The notes under the pieces: generated by a model | What the model was told of the DNA's origin: nothing | What the model saw: the letters and a program-made list of their open reading frames with translations, nothing else | Databases searched by the model: none | Assembly (NCBI GenBank): GCA_049317545.1 | Contig: JBMOIB010000001.1 | Coordinates: forward strand, 1 to 64,000 | Direction: 5' to 3' | DNA length: 64,000 nucleotides | Origin: REEB506 sp049317545 | GTDB taxonomy: Bacteria; Pseudomonadota; Alphaproteobacteria; Caulobacterales; Aquidulcibacteraceae | Position numbers and translations under genes: made by a program | Shown here: in pieces, positions 50,644-60,624 of the stretch | How positions within the stretch are numbered: position 1 is the stretch's first letter | How the letters are laid out: every line of letters starts with the position of its first letter

Positions 50644-51414
50644 ATGATGCAAGGTTCGGCCGTCCGGGACTATGTCGTCCTGCATGAAGTCTTCGGTGCT
50701 GGCGTCGAACGCCTTCAGCTCGGGGCGCCCGTCAGCCATCGGTTGCGCCTGCCGCTGAGCTCGGGCCACTGGTTGATCAACATCACCGTCACCGCTGGCG
50801 TGTCGAACGTGTCGTTCTCAGCGAAGCTCGCCGACGATCACCCCGGCGTTAAGCTGCTCGGCGGCTCTCACAACGGCGCCATGAGCCCGCATTTCAGCCC
50901 CGCCACGATGACCGCGTTCATCGATGATGCGGTGGTCTCGACCGACAAGCCGCTGGATCTGGTCGTCACTTTCGAATCTGTCGGCCCGAACGCGATCGCC
51001 GTCCTCGGACACCGCAGCATCTCGATCATGGCCTGGAAGAAGCTCGAGCAGACCGTCACCGCCAAGCCGAAAGCTGCGAAGGCCGCCCCGCCCAAGCCGG
51101 CCGAGTCCATCGCAGCCGCGCAAGCCGAGCCGGTCGCCATCAAGATGGCTGCGCCGAAGAAGCCGATCGAGCCTCCAGCGCTGGTCAGCGCCCGCAAAGA
51201 GCCCCCGGCCAAGGCCAAGCCTGCGCCCGTTGCGACGCCGGTTGCCGCCGCAGCGCCCGCCGCCAAGACGCCGACCAAGACTTCGGTTTCGGCCGTGAAG
51301 CCCAAAGCGGCCTCGAAATCCGCGCCGGCTAAGCCGCCGGAAAAGCCTGCTCCCGAAAAGGCCGTCGCGGCGAAGCCCGCCCCGGCTAAGGCGGCGTCGG
51401 CGAAGCGCAAATAG
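50644..51414 (+). CDS. Unrecognised protein with histone-H1-like Lys/Ala/Pro tail
   Basis: A 256-residue protein in two parts. The first 135 residues look like a compact beta-rich domain (DYVVLHEVFGAGVERLQL, HRLRLPLSSGHWLINITVTAG, FSAKLADDHPGVKLLGG, DDAVVSTDKPLDLVVTFESVG) with no family recognised. The last 120 are low-complexity Lys, Ala and Pro (AKPKAAKAAPPKPAES and similar), like bacterial histone-H1-type tails or polycation linkers. No signal peptide. The ATG-ATG at 50644 is chosen as start. A nucleic-acid or polyanion-binding tail is conceivable; no function is claimed. Confidence 0.65.
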   Translation: MMQGSAVRDYVVLHEVFGAGVERLQLGAPVSHRLRLPLSSGHWLINITVTAGVSNVSFSAKLADDHPGVKLLGGSHNGAMSPHFSPATMTAFIDDAVVSTDKPLDLVVTFESVGPNAIAVLGHRSISIMAWKKLEQTVTAKPKAAKAAPPKPAESIAAAQAEPVAIKMAAPKKPIEPPALVSARKEPPAKAKPAPVATPVAAAAPAAKTPTKTSVSAVKPKAASKSAPAKPPEKPAPEKAVAAKPAPAKAASAKRK

Positions 51415-51601
51415 AGTGCAATTTGTGGGGGCGGGCGCCGCGAAAGCGCCCGTATCGGCGCGCTTGGTGTCCATGTAGGCGGCGCTCGCGCAGTCTTGGT
51501 GAACGTTTCGTTAGGCTCGCGGCCGCTGGGCGTTGTCGCAGCGTTGCGAAAAGGCTATGGCCTGTGGCTTCGCCACCACGGGCGCAGACAAGGACTCGGC
51601 T

Positions 51602-52687
51602 ATGGACTCGGCGACGCCCGACATCCTTCGACAATTCTCGCGCCAGGTCATCGAAGCATTCTTCATGTATCCGCACATCGTTGCGGCGGTGATCTCTATT
51701 GTCGCTGCGGCCGTGATCGTCGGCGGCTATTGGGCCGCTCGCGGATCGGTCGACGGTGTGCGCAATGCGCGTCTGGCTTTGGCGGCGCAGGCGCTGCGCG
51801 CTTCGAAGGACCATCGCGCGTTCGTGCTGATGGGTAAGATCGACGGCGGCGGCGCCCGCGTCCGCGCCGATTTGTCGGTGGCGATCGAGCAGAACTTCGG
51901 CGCCTTCGCCTTCCAGTCGCCGGTGCGCGTCGATCCGTTCCCGATCCGCTTGCCGACGCTCGATGAGGGCGCGCCGACCCAGCGCCGCCGACGCGTCGCC
52001 GCGGCCGCCGTCGAGGCGCTCGTGAAGGCTGACGCCGACATTTTGATCTGGGGCCGTCGCCGCATTGGCGGCCGCGTCGATCTGTGCATCGCCACATTAC
52101 CGCCCCCGAACCACGTCGAAGACTTCACCATGGTGTCGTTCAAGTACCGGCCGGGCCGTGATTTCGAAGCGATCGGTGAGGCTGTCGCCTATGCCTGCGC
52201 GCGCCGCGCGCGTCCGGTGCTGAACAAGCCGCAAGACTACAAGCCGGAAAAGCTGCAACCGATCGTCGAAGCGCTGGAGCGTTTCGTCACCGATCCGCCG
52301 GCGACCCTTTCCGATTCCGCACGCCTCGAGATCCTTTCGGACTTCGCCTCCGGCGCCTTGAGCCTCGGCGAGCGCGGCGGCAACACCGGATGGCTCGGCC
52401 GCGCGCTCGATGCGCGCCGGCAATTCCTCGACCGCGTCGATCGCACCGCCGATCCAGCCGCCTGGGGCCGCGCGCAGCAGGAGGTGGGCCGCGCGCTCGC
52501 CGCACTCGGCGAGCGTGAAGCGGATCGGGCCAAGCTCGAAGAAGCTGTCGGCATCCTCAAGACCTCGATCGACGCCTTGCGCGCGACCGAAAGCCTGCAG
52601 AGCGCCGAAGTCGCCATGCGCGCCCTGTCGCGGGCGGAGCAGACGCTGGCGGCGCGTCGGCGCGTCGGTCTGCGCTGGCCGGTCTAA
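51602..52687 (+). CDS. Membrane-anchored TPR protein
   Basis: A 361-residue protein. After a short N-terminus a membrane helix (YPHIVAAVISIVAAAVIVGGYW) leads to a cytosolic or periplasmic domain with FVLMGKIDGGGARVRADLSVAIEQNFG and ALVKADADILIWGRRRIGGRVDLCIA, a pattern found upstream of TPR arrays in signalling proteins. The C-terminal third is TPR-like (DPAAWGRAQQEVGRALAALGEREADRAKLEEAVGILKTSIDALRAT). No enzymatic effector domain is attached. AAGGA lies 7 nt before the ATG. Partner unknown; it follows the Lys/Ala-tail gene by about 190 bp on the same strand. Confidence 0.72.
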   Translation: MDSATPDILRQFSRQVIEAFFMYPHIVAAVISIVAAAVIVGGYWAARGSVDGVRNARLALAAQALRASKDHRAFVLMGKIDGGGARVRADLSVAIEQNFGAFAFQSPVRVDPFPIRLPTLDEGAPTQRRRRVAAAAVEALVKADADILIWGRRRIGGRVDLCIATLPPPNHVEDFTMVSFKYRPGRDFEAIGEAVAYACARRARPVLNKPQDYKPEKLQPIVEALERFVTDPPATLSDSARLEILSDFASGALSLGERGGNTGWLGRALDARRQFLDRVDRTADPAAWGRAQQEVGRALAALGEREADRAKLEEAVGILKTSIDALRATESLQSAEVAMRALSRAEQTLAARRRVGLRWPV

Positions 52688-52701
52688 AAACGAACCCGAT
52701 C

Positions 52702-52799
52702 GTCATCCCGGCCTCGCGCAGCGAGAGCCGGGACCGCGTTCCAGTTTTCGACTGAACTGGGTCCCCGATCGCCGCGCTGCGCGCGCCGTCGGGGATGAC
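52702..52799. repeat. Imperfect palindromic intergenic repeat, family B, copy 2
   Basis: A 98-bp element bounded by GTCATCCC and the inverted GGGATGAC, with inner arms GCCTCGCGCAGCGAGAGC and GATCGCCGCGCTGCGCGC and a central inverted pair, CCAGTT and AACTGG. It is related to the element at 5631-5721. It fills the gap between convergent genes (stops at 52687 and 52804), so it may also mark transcript ends. Confidence 0.65.
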
Positions 52800-52803
52800 G
52801 CGT

Positions 52804-53457
52804 TTAAGCGCTCACGCCCACCCCGATCGGGCAGCTCACGCCCGTACCGCCGATGCCGCAATAGCCGCCAGGGTTCTTGCTCAGGTACTGCTGGTGATAG
52901 TCCTCGGCGTGGAAATACGTCGGCGCGTCGTCGATTTCGGTGGTGATCTCACCCTTGCCGGCCTTGGCGAGGGCGGCCTGGTAGACGTCGCGCGCTGAAA
53001 GCGCGGCAGCTTTTTGCGCAGGCGTCGTCGCATAGATCGCCGAGCGGTATTGCGTGCCGTGATCACCGCCCTGGCGCATGCCCTGCGTCGGATCGTGGTT
53101 CTCGAAGAACACTTTGAGCAGGCCCTCGTAGCTCACGATCTTCGGGTCGAAGATCACGCGCACCACTTCGGTATGGCCGGTCATGCCCGAGCAGACTTCC
53201 TCATAGGTCGGGTTTGGCGTGAACCCGCCCGCGTAGCCGACCGACGTCGTCCACACGCCCGGCGTCTGCCAGAACTTCCGCTCCGCGCCCCAGAAGCAGC
53301 CGAGGCCGAACACGGCTTCTTCCAGGCCTTCGGGGAAGGGCGGCGCGATCGGGCGGCCATTGACGTGATGGACGTTCTTGAAGGTCAGCGGCTGCGACCG
53401 GCCCGGCAGCGCCTCGGCGGCGGTCGGAAGAACGAGCTTCTTGGACTTGGCGAACAT
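52804..53457 (-). CDS. msrA: Peptide methionine-S-sulfoxide reductase MsrA
   Basis: A 217-residue MsrA that repairs oxidised methionine. The catalytic Cys54 is in GLGCFWGAERKFW; HTEVVRVIFDPK, NHDPTQGMRQGGDHGTQYRSAIY and YHQQYLSKNPGGYCGIGGTGVSCP follow, the last holding resolving cysteines. An N-terminal extension of about 45 residues precedes the core and lacks a signal peptide, so a cytosolic location is likely. Divergent from the periplasmic glutathione peroxidase gene 123 bp away, both acting in oxidative-damage defence. Confidence 0.96.
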   Translation of the reverse strand: MFAKSKKLVLPTAAEALPGRSQPLTFKNVHHVNGRPIAPPFPEGLEEAVFGLGCFWGAERKFWQTPGVWTTSVGYAGGFTPNPTYEEVCSGMTGHTEVVRVIFDPKIVSYEGLLKVFFENHDPTQGMRQGGDHGTQYRSAIYATTPAQKAAALSARDVYQAALAKAGKGEITTEIDDAPTYFHAEDYHQQYLSKNPGGYCGIGGTGVSCPIGVGVSA

Positions 53458-53580
53458 GACGTCTCCTTCGCGCTAGAGGTAGTGCAGCGGATACGCCGCG
53501 TCAGCCCCGGTGGTTGCAGCGGGCATGACGGCGGCGGTCGGCGCTCTATGTCCCTGCCAGCAGAACCATGGAGGCAGTCG

Positions 53581-54162
53581 ATGCGAGTATTTCGGGCGGC
53601 GTTTTTAGCGATAGCGATGATGAGCGGCGCAACGGCGCCGGCGATGGCGCAGGGCGCGCCCGTCAGCGCGCCGGCGGCGAAGTCGGCTTACGATTTCAGC
53701 TTCGAAGGCCTGACCGGCGGCGCGGTTCCGCTGAACGCCTACAAGGGCAAGGTCGTGATGGTCGTGAACACGGCCTCCAAGTGCGGCTACACCCCTCAAT
53801 ATGAGGGCCTGCAGAAGCTCTACGACGCGCGCAAGGCCAAGAACTTCACGATCGTCGGCGTGCCGAGCGGCAACTTCAATGGCCAGGAACTTGGGACCTC
53901 CAAGGAAATCGCCGAATTCTGCAAGCTGAACTACGGCGTGACCTTCCCGATGGCGGTGAAGAACGAAGTGATCGGCGCGAAGGCGCACCCGTTCTACAAA
54001 TGGGCGCTGACATCCTTCGGCGCGGGCGCCGAGCCGAAGTGGAACTTCCACAAGATCATCATCGGCAAGGACGGAAAGATCGTCGCCGCCTTCCCGTCGA
54101 AAGTGAAGCCCGACGCGCCCGAGATCGCTGCGGCGATCGACAAGGCGCAGAAGGCGTCCTGA
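53581..54162 (+). CDS. Glutathione peroxidase, exported Cys-type
   Basis: A 193-residue thiol peroxidase of the GPx family. A signal peptide (RAAFLAIAMMSGATAPAMA) places it in the periplasm, unusual for GPx. The peroxidatic Cys68 is in NTASKCGYTPQYEGLQ; GVPSGNFNGQELGT and PKWNFHKIIIGKDGK complete the active site with the conserved Asn and Trp. Glutathione is probably not its natural donor; thioredoxin-like donors are usual for this class. GGAGG lies 8 nt before the ATG. Confidence 0.93.
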   Translation: MRVFRAAFLAIAMMSGATAPAMAQGAPVSAPAAKSAYDFSFEGLTGGAVPLNAYKGKVVMVVNTASKCGYTPQYEGLQKLYDARKAKNFTIVGVPSGNFNGQELGTSKEIAEFCKLNYGVTFPMAVKNEVIGAKAHPFYKWALTSFGAGAEPKWNFHKIIIGKDGKIVAAFPSKVKPDAPEIAAAIDKAQKAS

Positions 54163-54197
54163 GCCGTTTTCGACTCCTCCGTTGGCGGAGGGCTCGC

Positions 54198-54316
54198 GCT
54201 CCCCTCCCCAGCGGGGAGGGGTAGGGGTGGGGAGAGGGCGCGCCGACCTCTCCAACTCGACACCACGCCCTAGCGCGCATCTCGCCCTCCCGACCCTCCC
54301 CCGCTGGGGGAGGGCT
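54198..54316. repeat. Composite palindromic repeat, family A, copy 2
   Basis: Nearly identical to 20866-20985: CCCCTCCCCAGCGGGGAGGGG, then GGGGTGGGGAGAGGGCGCGCCGACC, spacer, then GCCCTCCCGACCCTCCCCC and CTGGGGGAGGGC. The outer hairpins are conserved while the central spacer differs (about 40 bp), typical of a mobile or recombining palindromic element. It lies between same-strand genes gpx and mdh, so here it is not a convergent-gene boundary. Confidence 0.75.
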
Positions 54317-54421
54317 CCCGTTGCGCTCCCCGACCTTGGTTCGCATTGCCCGACGCGCGCGTGCGCGCTAGACCCCCGCGCACTGGTTCGCGACGCGGCC
54401 GCGCCGCGCGGAGGAGACGTC

Positions 54422-55383
<962 letters not shown>

Positions 55384-55384
<1 letters not shown>

Positions 55385-55932
55385 TGGCGACCGCCGCTGT
55401 CGGGCCGACGATCGAAACCGCGCGGCTGATCCTGCGCCCGCCGATCGCGGCCGACTTCGACCCATGGGCGGACTTCATGGCCGACGCCGAGTCCGCCCGC
55501 TTCGTCGGCGGCGTGCAGGCCAAGGCCGCCGCGTGGCGCGGCTTCATGTCGATGTGCGGCGCATGGGCGATCGACGGGTTCGGGATGTTCTGCGTCGTGG
55601 AGAAAGCGACGGGCGCCTGGGTCGGCCGGCTCGGGCCGTGGCGCCCGTATGGCTGGCCGGGCACGGAAGTCGGCTGGGGCGTCGTGCGCACGGCCTGGGG
55701 CAAGGGCTACGCCACTGAAGGCTCCGCGGCGGCGATCGACTGGGCGATCGACCATCTCGGCTGGACCGACATCATCCATTGCATCGATCCGGAAAACACG
55801 CCGTCGCAAGCCGTCGCGAAGCGGCTCGGATCGGTCAATCGCGGTCCAGGACAGATGCCGGCTCCGTTCGAGGCGGCGCCGATCGACATCTGGGGGCAGA
55901 CCGCCGCGGAATGGCGCGCGCGCCGCGCGTAG
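55384..55932 (+). CDS. GNAT-family N-acetyltransferase, copy 1
   Basis: A 182-residue acetyltransferase of the RimJ/RimL-like sub-branch. It starts TIETARLILRPPIAADF; the acetyl-CoA loop region reads GPWRPYGWPGTEVGWGVVRTAWGKGYATEG, with RxxGKG reduced to WGKGYATEG; SQAVAKRLGSVNRG follows. It is closely related to the gene at 61484. Co-transcribed with mdh (TGATG-like junction). Substrate unknown; a protein N-terminus or amino sugar is possible. Confidence 0.92.
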
Positions 55933-55979
55933 GGCCCGGCGATTGCGCGGGCGCGTCCGGGGTCTGTAAGGTCGGGGGC

Positions 55980-57350
55980 ATGACGCACCGCCTTGCCCCC
56001 ATCGCCGCCGCGCTCTTCGCGCTCTCGCTTTCCCCCGCCTTCGCCGCCGAAGTTGCGCCGATCCCGCGCAAGATCGAAAAGCAGGTGCAACAGCTCCAGA
56101 AAAAGGCCGTCGCCGACGACGCCGCTTTGGATATCGTCAAGGACCTCGTCACGACCGTCGGCCCGCGCCAGGGCGCGACCGAGGGCGAAGCGCGCGCGAG
56201 GGACTGGGCCGTCGCGCGTCTGAAAGCGCTCGGCTTCCAGAACGTCCGCGTCGAGCCCTTCACGATGACGGCGTGGCGCCGCGTGAAAGATGACGTCGAA
56301 ATCATCGCGCCGACGCCGATGAAGCTCTCCGCGCGGGCGCTCGGATACTCCGCCTCCGGAAAAGCCGAGGCTGAAATCGTCCGCTTCGCGTCCATCGCTG
56401 ACCTCAAGGCCGCGCCGGAAACGGCCGTCCGCGACCGGATCGTCTTCGTCGACGAGCGCATGGAGCGCACGCCCACCGGGATCGGCTACGCCGCCGCTGG
56501 CGTGAAGCGGCGCGAGTGCGGCCCCACAACGGCGCTGAAGGGCGGGCTCGCCTGCCTGATCCGCACCGTCGGCACCACCGAGCGCTTCGTGAACACCGGC
56601 ATGATGTCCCGCGGCGGCCTGATGGGCGCGCTGCCGGCGGCCGCGATCTCCAACGAGGAATCGGACGCGCTCGCCGCGCTGCTGGCGAAAGGCCCCGTGC
56701 GCGCCCGCGTCGACATCCAGACCGAGACGATCTCGGGCGCAATGTCCGGCAACGTCATCGCCGAGCTTCCCGGCCGCGAAAAACCGGACGAGATCGTGCT
56801 GCTCGGCGCCCACCTCGACAGCTGGGACATCACGCCCGGCGCGCAGGACGACGGCGCCGGCGTCGGTGTCATCATGGCCGCCGGCAAGCTGATCGAGCAG
56901 CTGCCGCGCAACCCCAAGCGCACGATTCGCCTGGTGCTGTTCGGCGCGGAAGAGCAGGGCCTGCTCGGCGCGCAGGCGTACGCCAAGGCCCACAAAGACG
57001 CACTGTCCAAGCACGTGCTGGCGTTCGAGCCGGATTCCGGGGCCGGCGCGGTGCGCGCGTTCGCGACGAAGTTCCCGGCCGAAAAGCTCGGCTACGGCGC
57101 GGCGATGCGCAAAGCCATCGGCCAGACGGAAGGCGGCAATGATGCGCGCGGATCGTCCGACGTCAGCGTGCTCGCCGGCGCGGGCGTGCCTGTCGTCGAC
57201 ATCCTCGTCGACATGTCCGGCTATTTCGACATCCACCACACCGTTCAGGACACGCCGGACCGGATCAAGCCGGAAAACCTGCGCGCGCAGACCAGCGCGT
57301 ACGTCTCGGTCGCCTACATCGCGGCGGAGAGCGGCTGGGTGTTCAAATAG
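55980..57350 (+). CDS. Exported M28-family zinc aminopeptidase
   Basis: A 456-residue periplasmic or secreted peptidase. Signal peptide RLAPIAAALFALSLSPAFAA. A PA-type inserted domain lies around residues 120-240. The M28 metal ligands are visible in order: His in GAHLDSWD, Asp in QDDGAG, Glu in GAEEQGLLG, Asp in FEPDSGAG and His in DIHHTVQDT. Start ATG at 55980 follows GGGGG at 2 nt. Likely releases amino acids from peptides for uptake. Transcribed with the GNAT gene ahead of it. Confidence 0.92.
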   Translation: MTHRLAPIAAALFALSLSPAFAAEVAPIPRKIEKQVQQLQKKAVADDAALDIVKDLVTTVGPRQGATEGEARARDWAVARLKALGFQNVRVEPFTMTAWRRVKDDVEIIAPTPMKLSARALGYSASGKAEAEIVRFASIADLKAAPETAVRDRIVFVDERMERTPTGIGYAAAGVKRRECGPTTALKGGLACLIRTVGTTERFVNTGMMSRGGLMGALPAAAISNEESDALAALLAKGPVRARVDIQTETISGAMSGNVIAELPGREKPDEIVLLGAHLDSWDITPGAQDDGAGVGVIMAAGKLIEQLPRNPKRTIRLVLFGAEEQGLLGAQAYAKAHKDALSKHVLAFEPDSGAGAVRAFATKFPAEKLGYGAAMRKAIGQTEGGNDARGSSDVSVLAGAGVPVVDILVDMSGYFDIHHTVQDTPDRIKPENLRAQTSAYVSVAYIAAESGWVFK

Positions 57351-57483
57351 GGGGGCTCGCCCCAGCTGGCCAATAGGCCTTTCGCCGGCGGCGGCAGGCA
57401 ATTGAGCAAAAACAAGAAGTCGCGCCGCAGGGCGTGTTAAGCGCAAGTATTCAGCGTGCCGATCTGTTCTGCGCAAGTAACGC

Positions 57484-57495
57484 TTGCTTAAGCAA
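57484..57495. promoter_or_regulatory. Perfect palindrome upstream of the hybrid kinase gene
   Basis: TTGCTTAAGCAA is a perfect 12-bp palindrome 46 bp before the kinase start. Related GTTAAGCG and CGCTTAAA boxes flank it (around 57437 and 57520), and GCGCAAGTA occurs twice (about 57440 and 57471). The cluster suggests a regulator-binding region in the 190-bp gap. No known factor is assigned. Confidence 0.4.
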
Positions 57496-57540
57496 ACAGC
57501 ATCATTGTGCGACGACAACGCTTAAACACAGAAGCAGTCG

Positions 57541-60500
57541 ATGCGCAGCCCACCGCAAATCGCGACCGAGCAGGATCGACTGCGCGCTCTACTGGCGCAA
57601 CAGATCCTAGACACCGCGCCGGAGGCGGCGTTCGATGCCATCGTAGCCAGCGCCGCCGCCGCCACAGGAGCGCCGATTTCGCTGGTGTCCCTGGTGGATG
57701 AAGCCCGGCAATGGTTCAAGGCGCGCCATGGGCTGGACGCCACCGAAACGCCGCGCGAGTGGGCGTTCTGCGCCCATGCCATCGCCGGATCCGGCCCGCT
57801 GGTCGTGCCAGACGCCGACCGTGACGAACGCTTCCAGGGCAACCCCCTCGTCGAAGGCGCGCCCTTCGTAAAGAGCTATTTGGGCGCGCCCCTCGTCGAC
57901 GCTGACGGTCATGCCCTCGGCACGCTCTGCGCGATCGACCACAAACCACGTGTCTGGACCCCGGCCGAGATCGACGAGATCTCGCGCCTGGCCAATCTGG
58001 TCACAGAAGTCATGCGCCTGCGCGCCAAAGCGCTGGCGGGGGAGCGTTTGTCGCTCGAGATCATGGCGCTCAACGAGAGGCTCGTGGCCGAACGGTCTCT
58101 GTTCGACGCCGTGGAAAAGCTCGGCGGCATTGGCGGATGGGAACTCGATCTCGAGACGATGCTGCCGGTGTGGAGTGCGCAGACCTGCCACATCCACGAA
58201 GTCTCGACCGATTATCAGCCCACGCTGGAGACAGCGATCGACTTCTATGCGCCTGAAGCTCGGCCGGCGATCGCGGACGCCGTCGCGCGCGCAATGGCGA
58301 ATGGCGAACATTTTGACCTCGAGATCGAGATCATCACGGCCAACGGCAATCGCCGATGGGTCCGCACGATGGGAAAGCCGATCTTGAAGAATGGCGTAGC
58401 GGTCAAGCTGGTCGGCGCCTTTCAGGACATCACCGAGCGCCGCGCGGCAATGGACGCGCGCATCTTCGACGAACGCCTCCAACGCGCCAAAGCGGAAATC
58501 CAGGAGCGCTTCCTGGCGGGAGACGCGCATCAAGCCTTCACTGTCGCCCTCGACCACCTCTGTGCGCTGACCGACAGCGAATACGGCTTCATCGGCGAAG
58601 TCTTCATCGAGGCCGGAGCGCCGGTCCTTCGCACCCATGCGATCACCGACATCTCCTGGAACGCCGAAACGCGCCAGTTCTATCAAGAGCGCCGCCAAAC
58701 CGGGTTCGAGTTTCGCAACCTGAAGACCCTGTTCGGCGCAGCAATGCTCGAAGCCAAGCCCGTCTACGCCAACACCCCCGCACACGACCCGCGCAGCGGC
58801 GGCCTTCCGTCCGGACATCCTCCGATGTCGAGCTTTCTAGGTGCGCCGATCATCGTCGCCGGCGACATGGTCGCCATGGCGGGCATCGCCAATCGCCCGG
58901 GAGGCTACGACGAGCACGTTCTCCAGCGGATCTCGCCGCTTCTCGAAGTCATCGGCGCCCTCGTCTCTCTCATGCGCGAACGTCAACGGCGCGAGGCGAG
59001 CGAAACGGCGTTGAACGCGGCGAAATCTGCAGCCGAAAATCTCAGCACCAAACTTCGCCTTGCCGTCCAGGCAGGATCGATCGGTCTCTGGCAGTATTCG
59101 CCCCAGTCAGGCGCCCTGGCGTGGGACGACGCTATGTTCGCGCTCTACGGCCGAGACCCCGCCACGTTCGAAGGTGGGTTCGAAGATTGGATCGCCAGCG
59201 TTCACCCCGAGGATCGTGAGAGCGCGGCGGCAGATCTCGACGTATCATTGGCGGAGGACATTCCGTTCCGGTCGCTATTCAGGATCGTCCGCAGCGACGG
59301 GAGCGTGCGGCACATTTCCGCCCATGCGATGCTGTCGCGCATCGGCTCCGAGAGCGTCATGGTCGGAGCCAACACCGACGTCACCGACTTCGTCGAGGCC
59401 GTGAAACGCGCGGAAGCGGCCGCGGAAGCCAAGTCCCGCTTCCTCGCGAACATGAGCCACGAAATCCGGACGCCGCTGAATGGCGTCATAGGCATCGCGG
59501 GCGTGCTCGCGAAAACCAAACTGACCGATCGCCAGTTTGAAATGGCGCAGCTGATCCAAAGCTCGGGCGAAACGCTACAGGCCGTGCTCAACGACATTCT
59601 CGACATGTCCAAGATCGACGCCGGCAAAGTCGAGATGAGCTACGCGCCCGTCTGCGTGGCGCGCGAAATCGAAACCGCCGCCTCGCTGATGGTCGTTCGC
59701 GCCGAAGAAAAAGGGATCGCCTTCTCGGTCGACATCGCCGAAAGCGCCCGCGGAGACTTCAATGCGGACCCGGTCCGAATCCGCCAGATCGTCGCGAACC
59801 TGGCTTCGAACGCCGTGAAGTTCACTGAGGAGGGCGGCGTTCGCATCAAGGCGTTTCGATCCGCGGCGGGCGCCTTCGTCGTTCGGTTCACAGACACCGG
59901 GATCGGGTTCGACGAAGAAGCCAAGCGCCGACTTTTCGGACGTTTCGAGCAAGCGGACAGCTCCATCACCCGTACGCATGGCGGCAGCGGCCTTGGCCTG
60001 TCGATCGTGCGCGGGCTCGTCAGTCTCATGGGCGGATCGATCGATGCCGAGTCCGAGGTCGGGGTGGGCAGCACGTTCACGGTGACGTTGCCCCTCGAAC
60101 CGTGCGCGCGCAGCGCCGAGCCTCCTCAAACCGCGTCGCCTTCGGGCTTCGATGCTCCGCAACTTGGCGGGCAGTGGGAGACTCCGCTCCGCGTACTCGT
60201 GGCGGAGGACAATTCCACTAATCGCCACGTCATCGGACTCATTCTCGATACGATCGACGCCAAGGTCGCGTTCGTGGAGAATGGCGAATTGGCGGTCGAA
60301 GCCTTCTGCACCGAGCGCTTCGACCTGATCCTCATGGATATGCAGATGCCGGTCATGGACGGCTTGACCGCCACACGCGCAATCCGCGCATTGGAAGCTC
60401 AACAAGACTTGATCCGTACGCCGATCGTCATGCTGACGGCCAACGCCATGGAAGATCATCAACGCCGCGCACTCGAGGCGGGATGTGATCTCCATGTCGC

Positions 60501-60597
60501 CAAACCTGTTGCGCCGGCCGACCTGCTTGAGGCGATCGCCATCGTCGTGAGCAACAACGCCGAAACCGTCTCGAGTCCGATCCGCCAAGCGGGATGA
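57541..60597 (+). CDS. Cytosolic hybrid sensor histidine kinase (GAF-PAS-GAF-PAS-HK-REC)
   Basis: A 1018-residue hybrid kinase without membrane segments. Order: GAF (about 15-160, with FCAHAI and YLGAPLVDADGHALGTLCAID), PAS/PAC (180-300), second GAF (325-480, FIGEVFIEAGAPVLRTHAITDISWN), second PAS (505-625), HisKA with His640 in ANMSHEIRTPLNG, ATPase (740-860, with DTGIGF and GGSGLGLS) and a receiver with Asp933 in LILMDMQMPVMDG. No Hpt or partner regulator adjacent. Probably an intracellular small-molecule or redox sensor whose phosphate is passed to an external Hpt. Confidence 0.95.
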   Translation: MRSPPQIATEQDRLRALLAQQILDTAPEAAFDAIVASAAAATGAPISLVSLVDEARQWFKARHGLDATETPREWAFCAHAIAGSGPLVVPDADRDERFQGNPLVEGAPFVKSYLGAPLVDADGHALGTLCAIDHKPRVWTPAEIDEISRLANLVTEVMRLRAKALAGERLSLEIMALNERLVAERSLFDAVEKLGGIGGWELDLETMLPVWSAQTCHIHEVSTDYQPTLETAIDFYAPEARPAIADAVARAMANGEHFDLEIEIITANGNRRWVRTMGKPILKNGVAVKLVGAFQDITERRAAMDARIFDERLQRAKAEIQERFLAGDAHQAFTVALDHLCALTDSEYGFIGEVFIEAGAPVLRTHAITDISWNAETRQFYQERRQTGFEFRNLKTLFGAAMLEAKPVYANTPAHDPRSGGLPSGHPPMSSFLGAPIIVAGDMVAMAGIANRPGGYDEHVLQRISPLLEVIGALVSLMRERQRREASETALNAAKSAAENLSTKLRLAVQAGSIGLWQYSPQSGALAWDDAMFALYGRDPATFEGGFEDWIASVHPEDRESAAADLDVSLAEDIPFRSLFRIVRSDGSVRHISAHAMLSRIGSESVMVGANTDVTDFVEAVKRAEAAAEAKSRFLANMSHEIRTPLNGVIGIAGVLAKTKLTDRQFEMAQLIQSSGETLQAVLNDILDMSKIDAGKVEMSYAPVCVAREIETAASLMVVRAEEKGIAFSVDIAESARGDFNADPVRIRQIVANLASNAVKFTEEGGVRIKAFRSAAGAFVVRFTDTGIGFDEEAKRRLFGRFEQADSSITRTHGGSGLGLSIVRGLVSLMGGSIDAESEVGVGSTFTVTLPLEPCARSAEPPQTASPSGFDAPQLGGQWETPLRVLVAEDNSTNRHVIGLILDTIDAKVAFVENGELAVEAFCTERFDLILMDMQMPVMDGLTATRAIRALEAQQDLIRTPIVMLTANAMEDHQRRALEAGCDLHVAKPVAPADLLEAIAIVVSNNAETVSSPIRQAG

Positions 60598-60624
60598 CCA
60601 AGCGCGGCGCTGCCGCCCTTGCGC

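Noticed and set aside
53014..53580. N-terminal extension of the glutathione peroxidase frame from 53014
   Set aside because: It runs antisense through msrA; the ATG at 53581 has a GGAGG site and starts a proper signal peptide.
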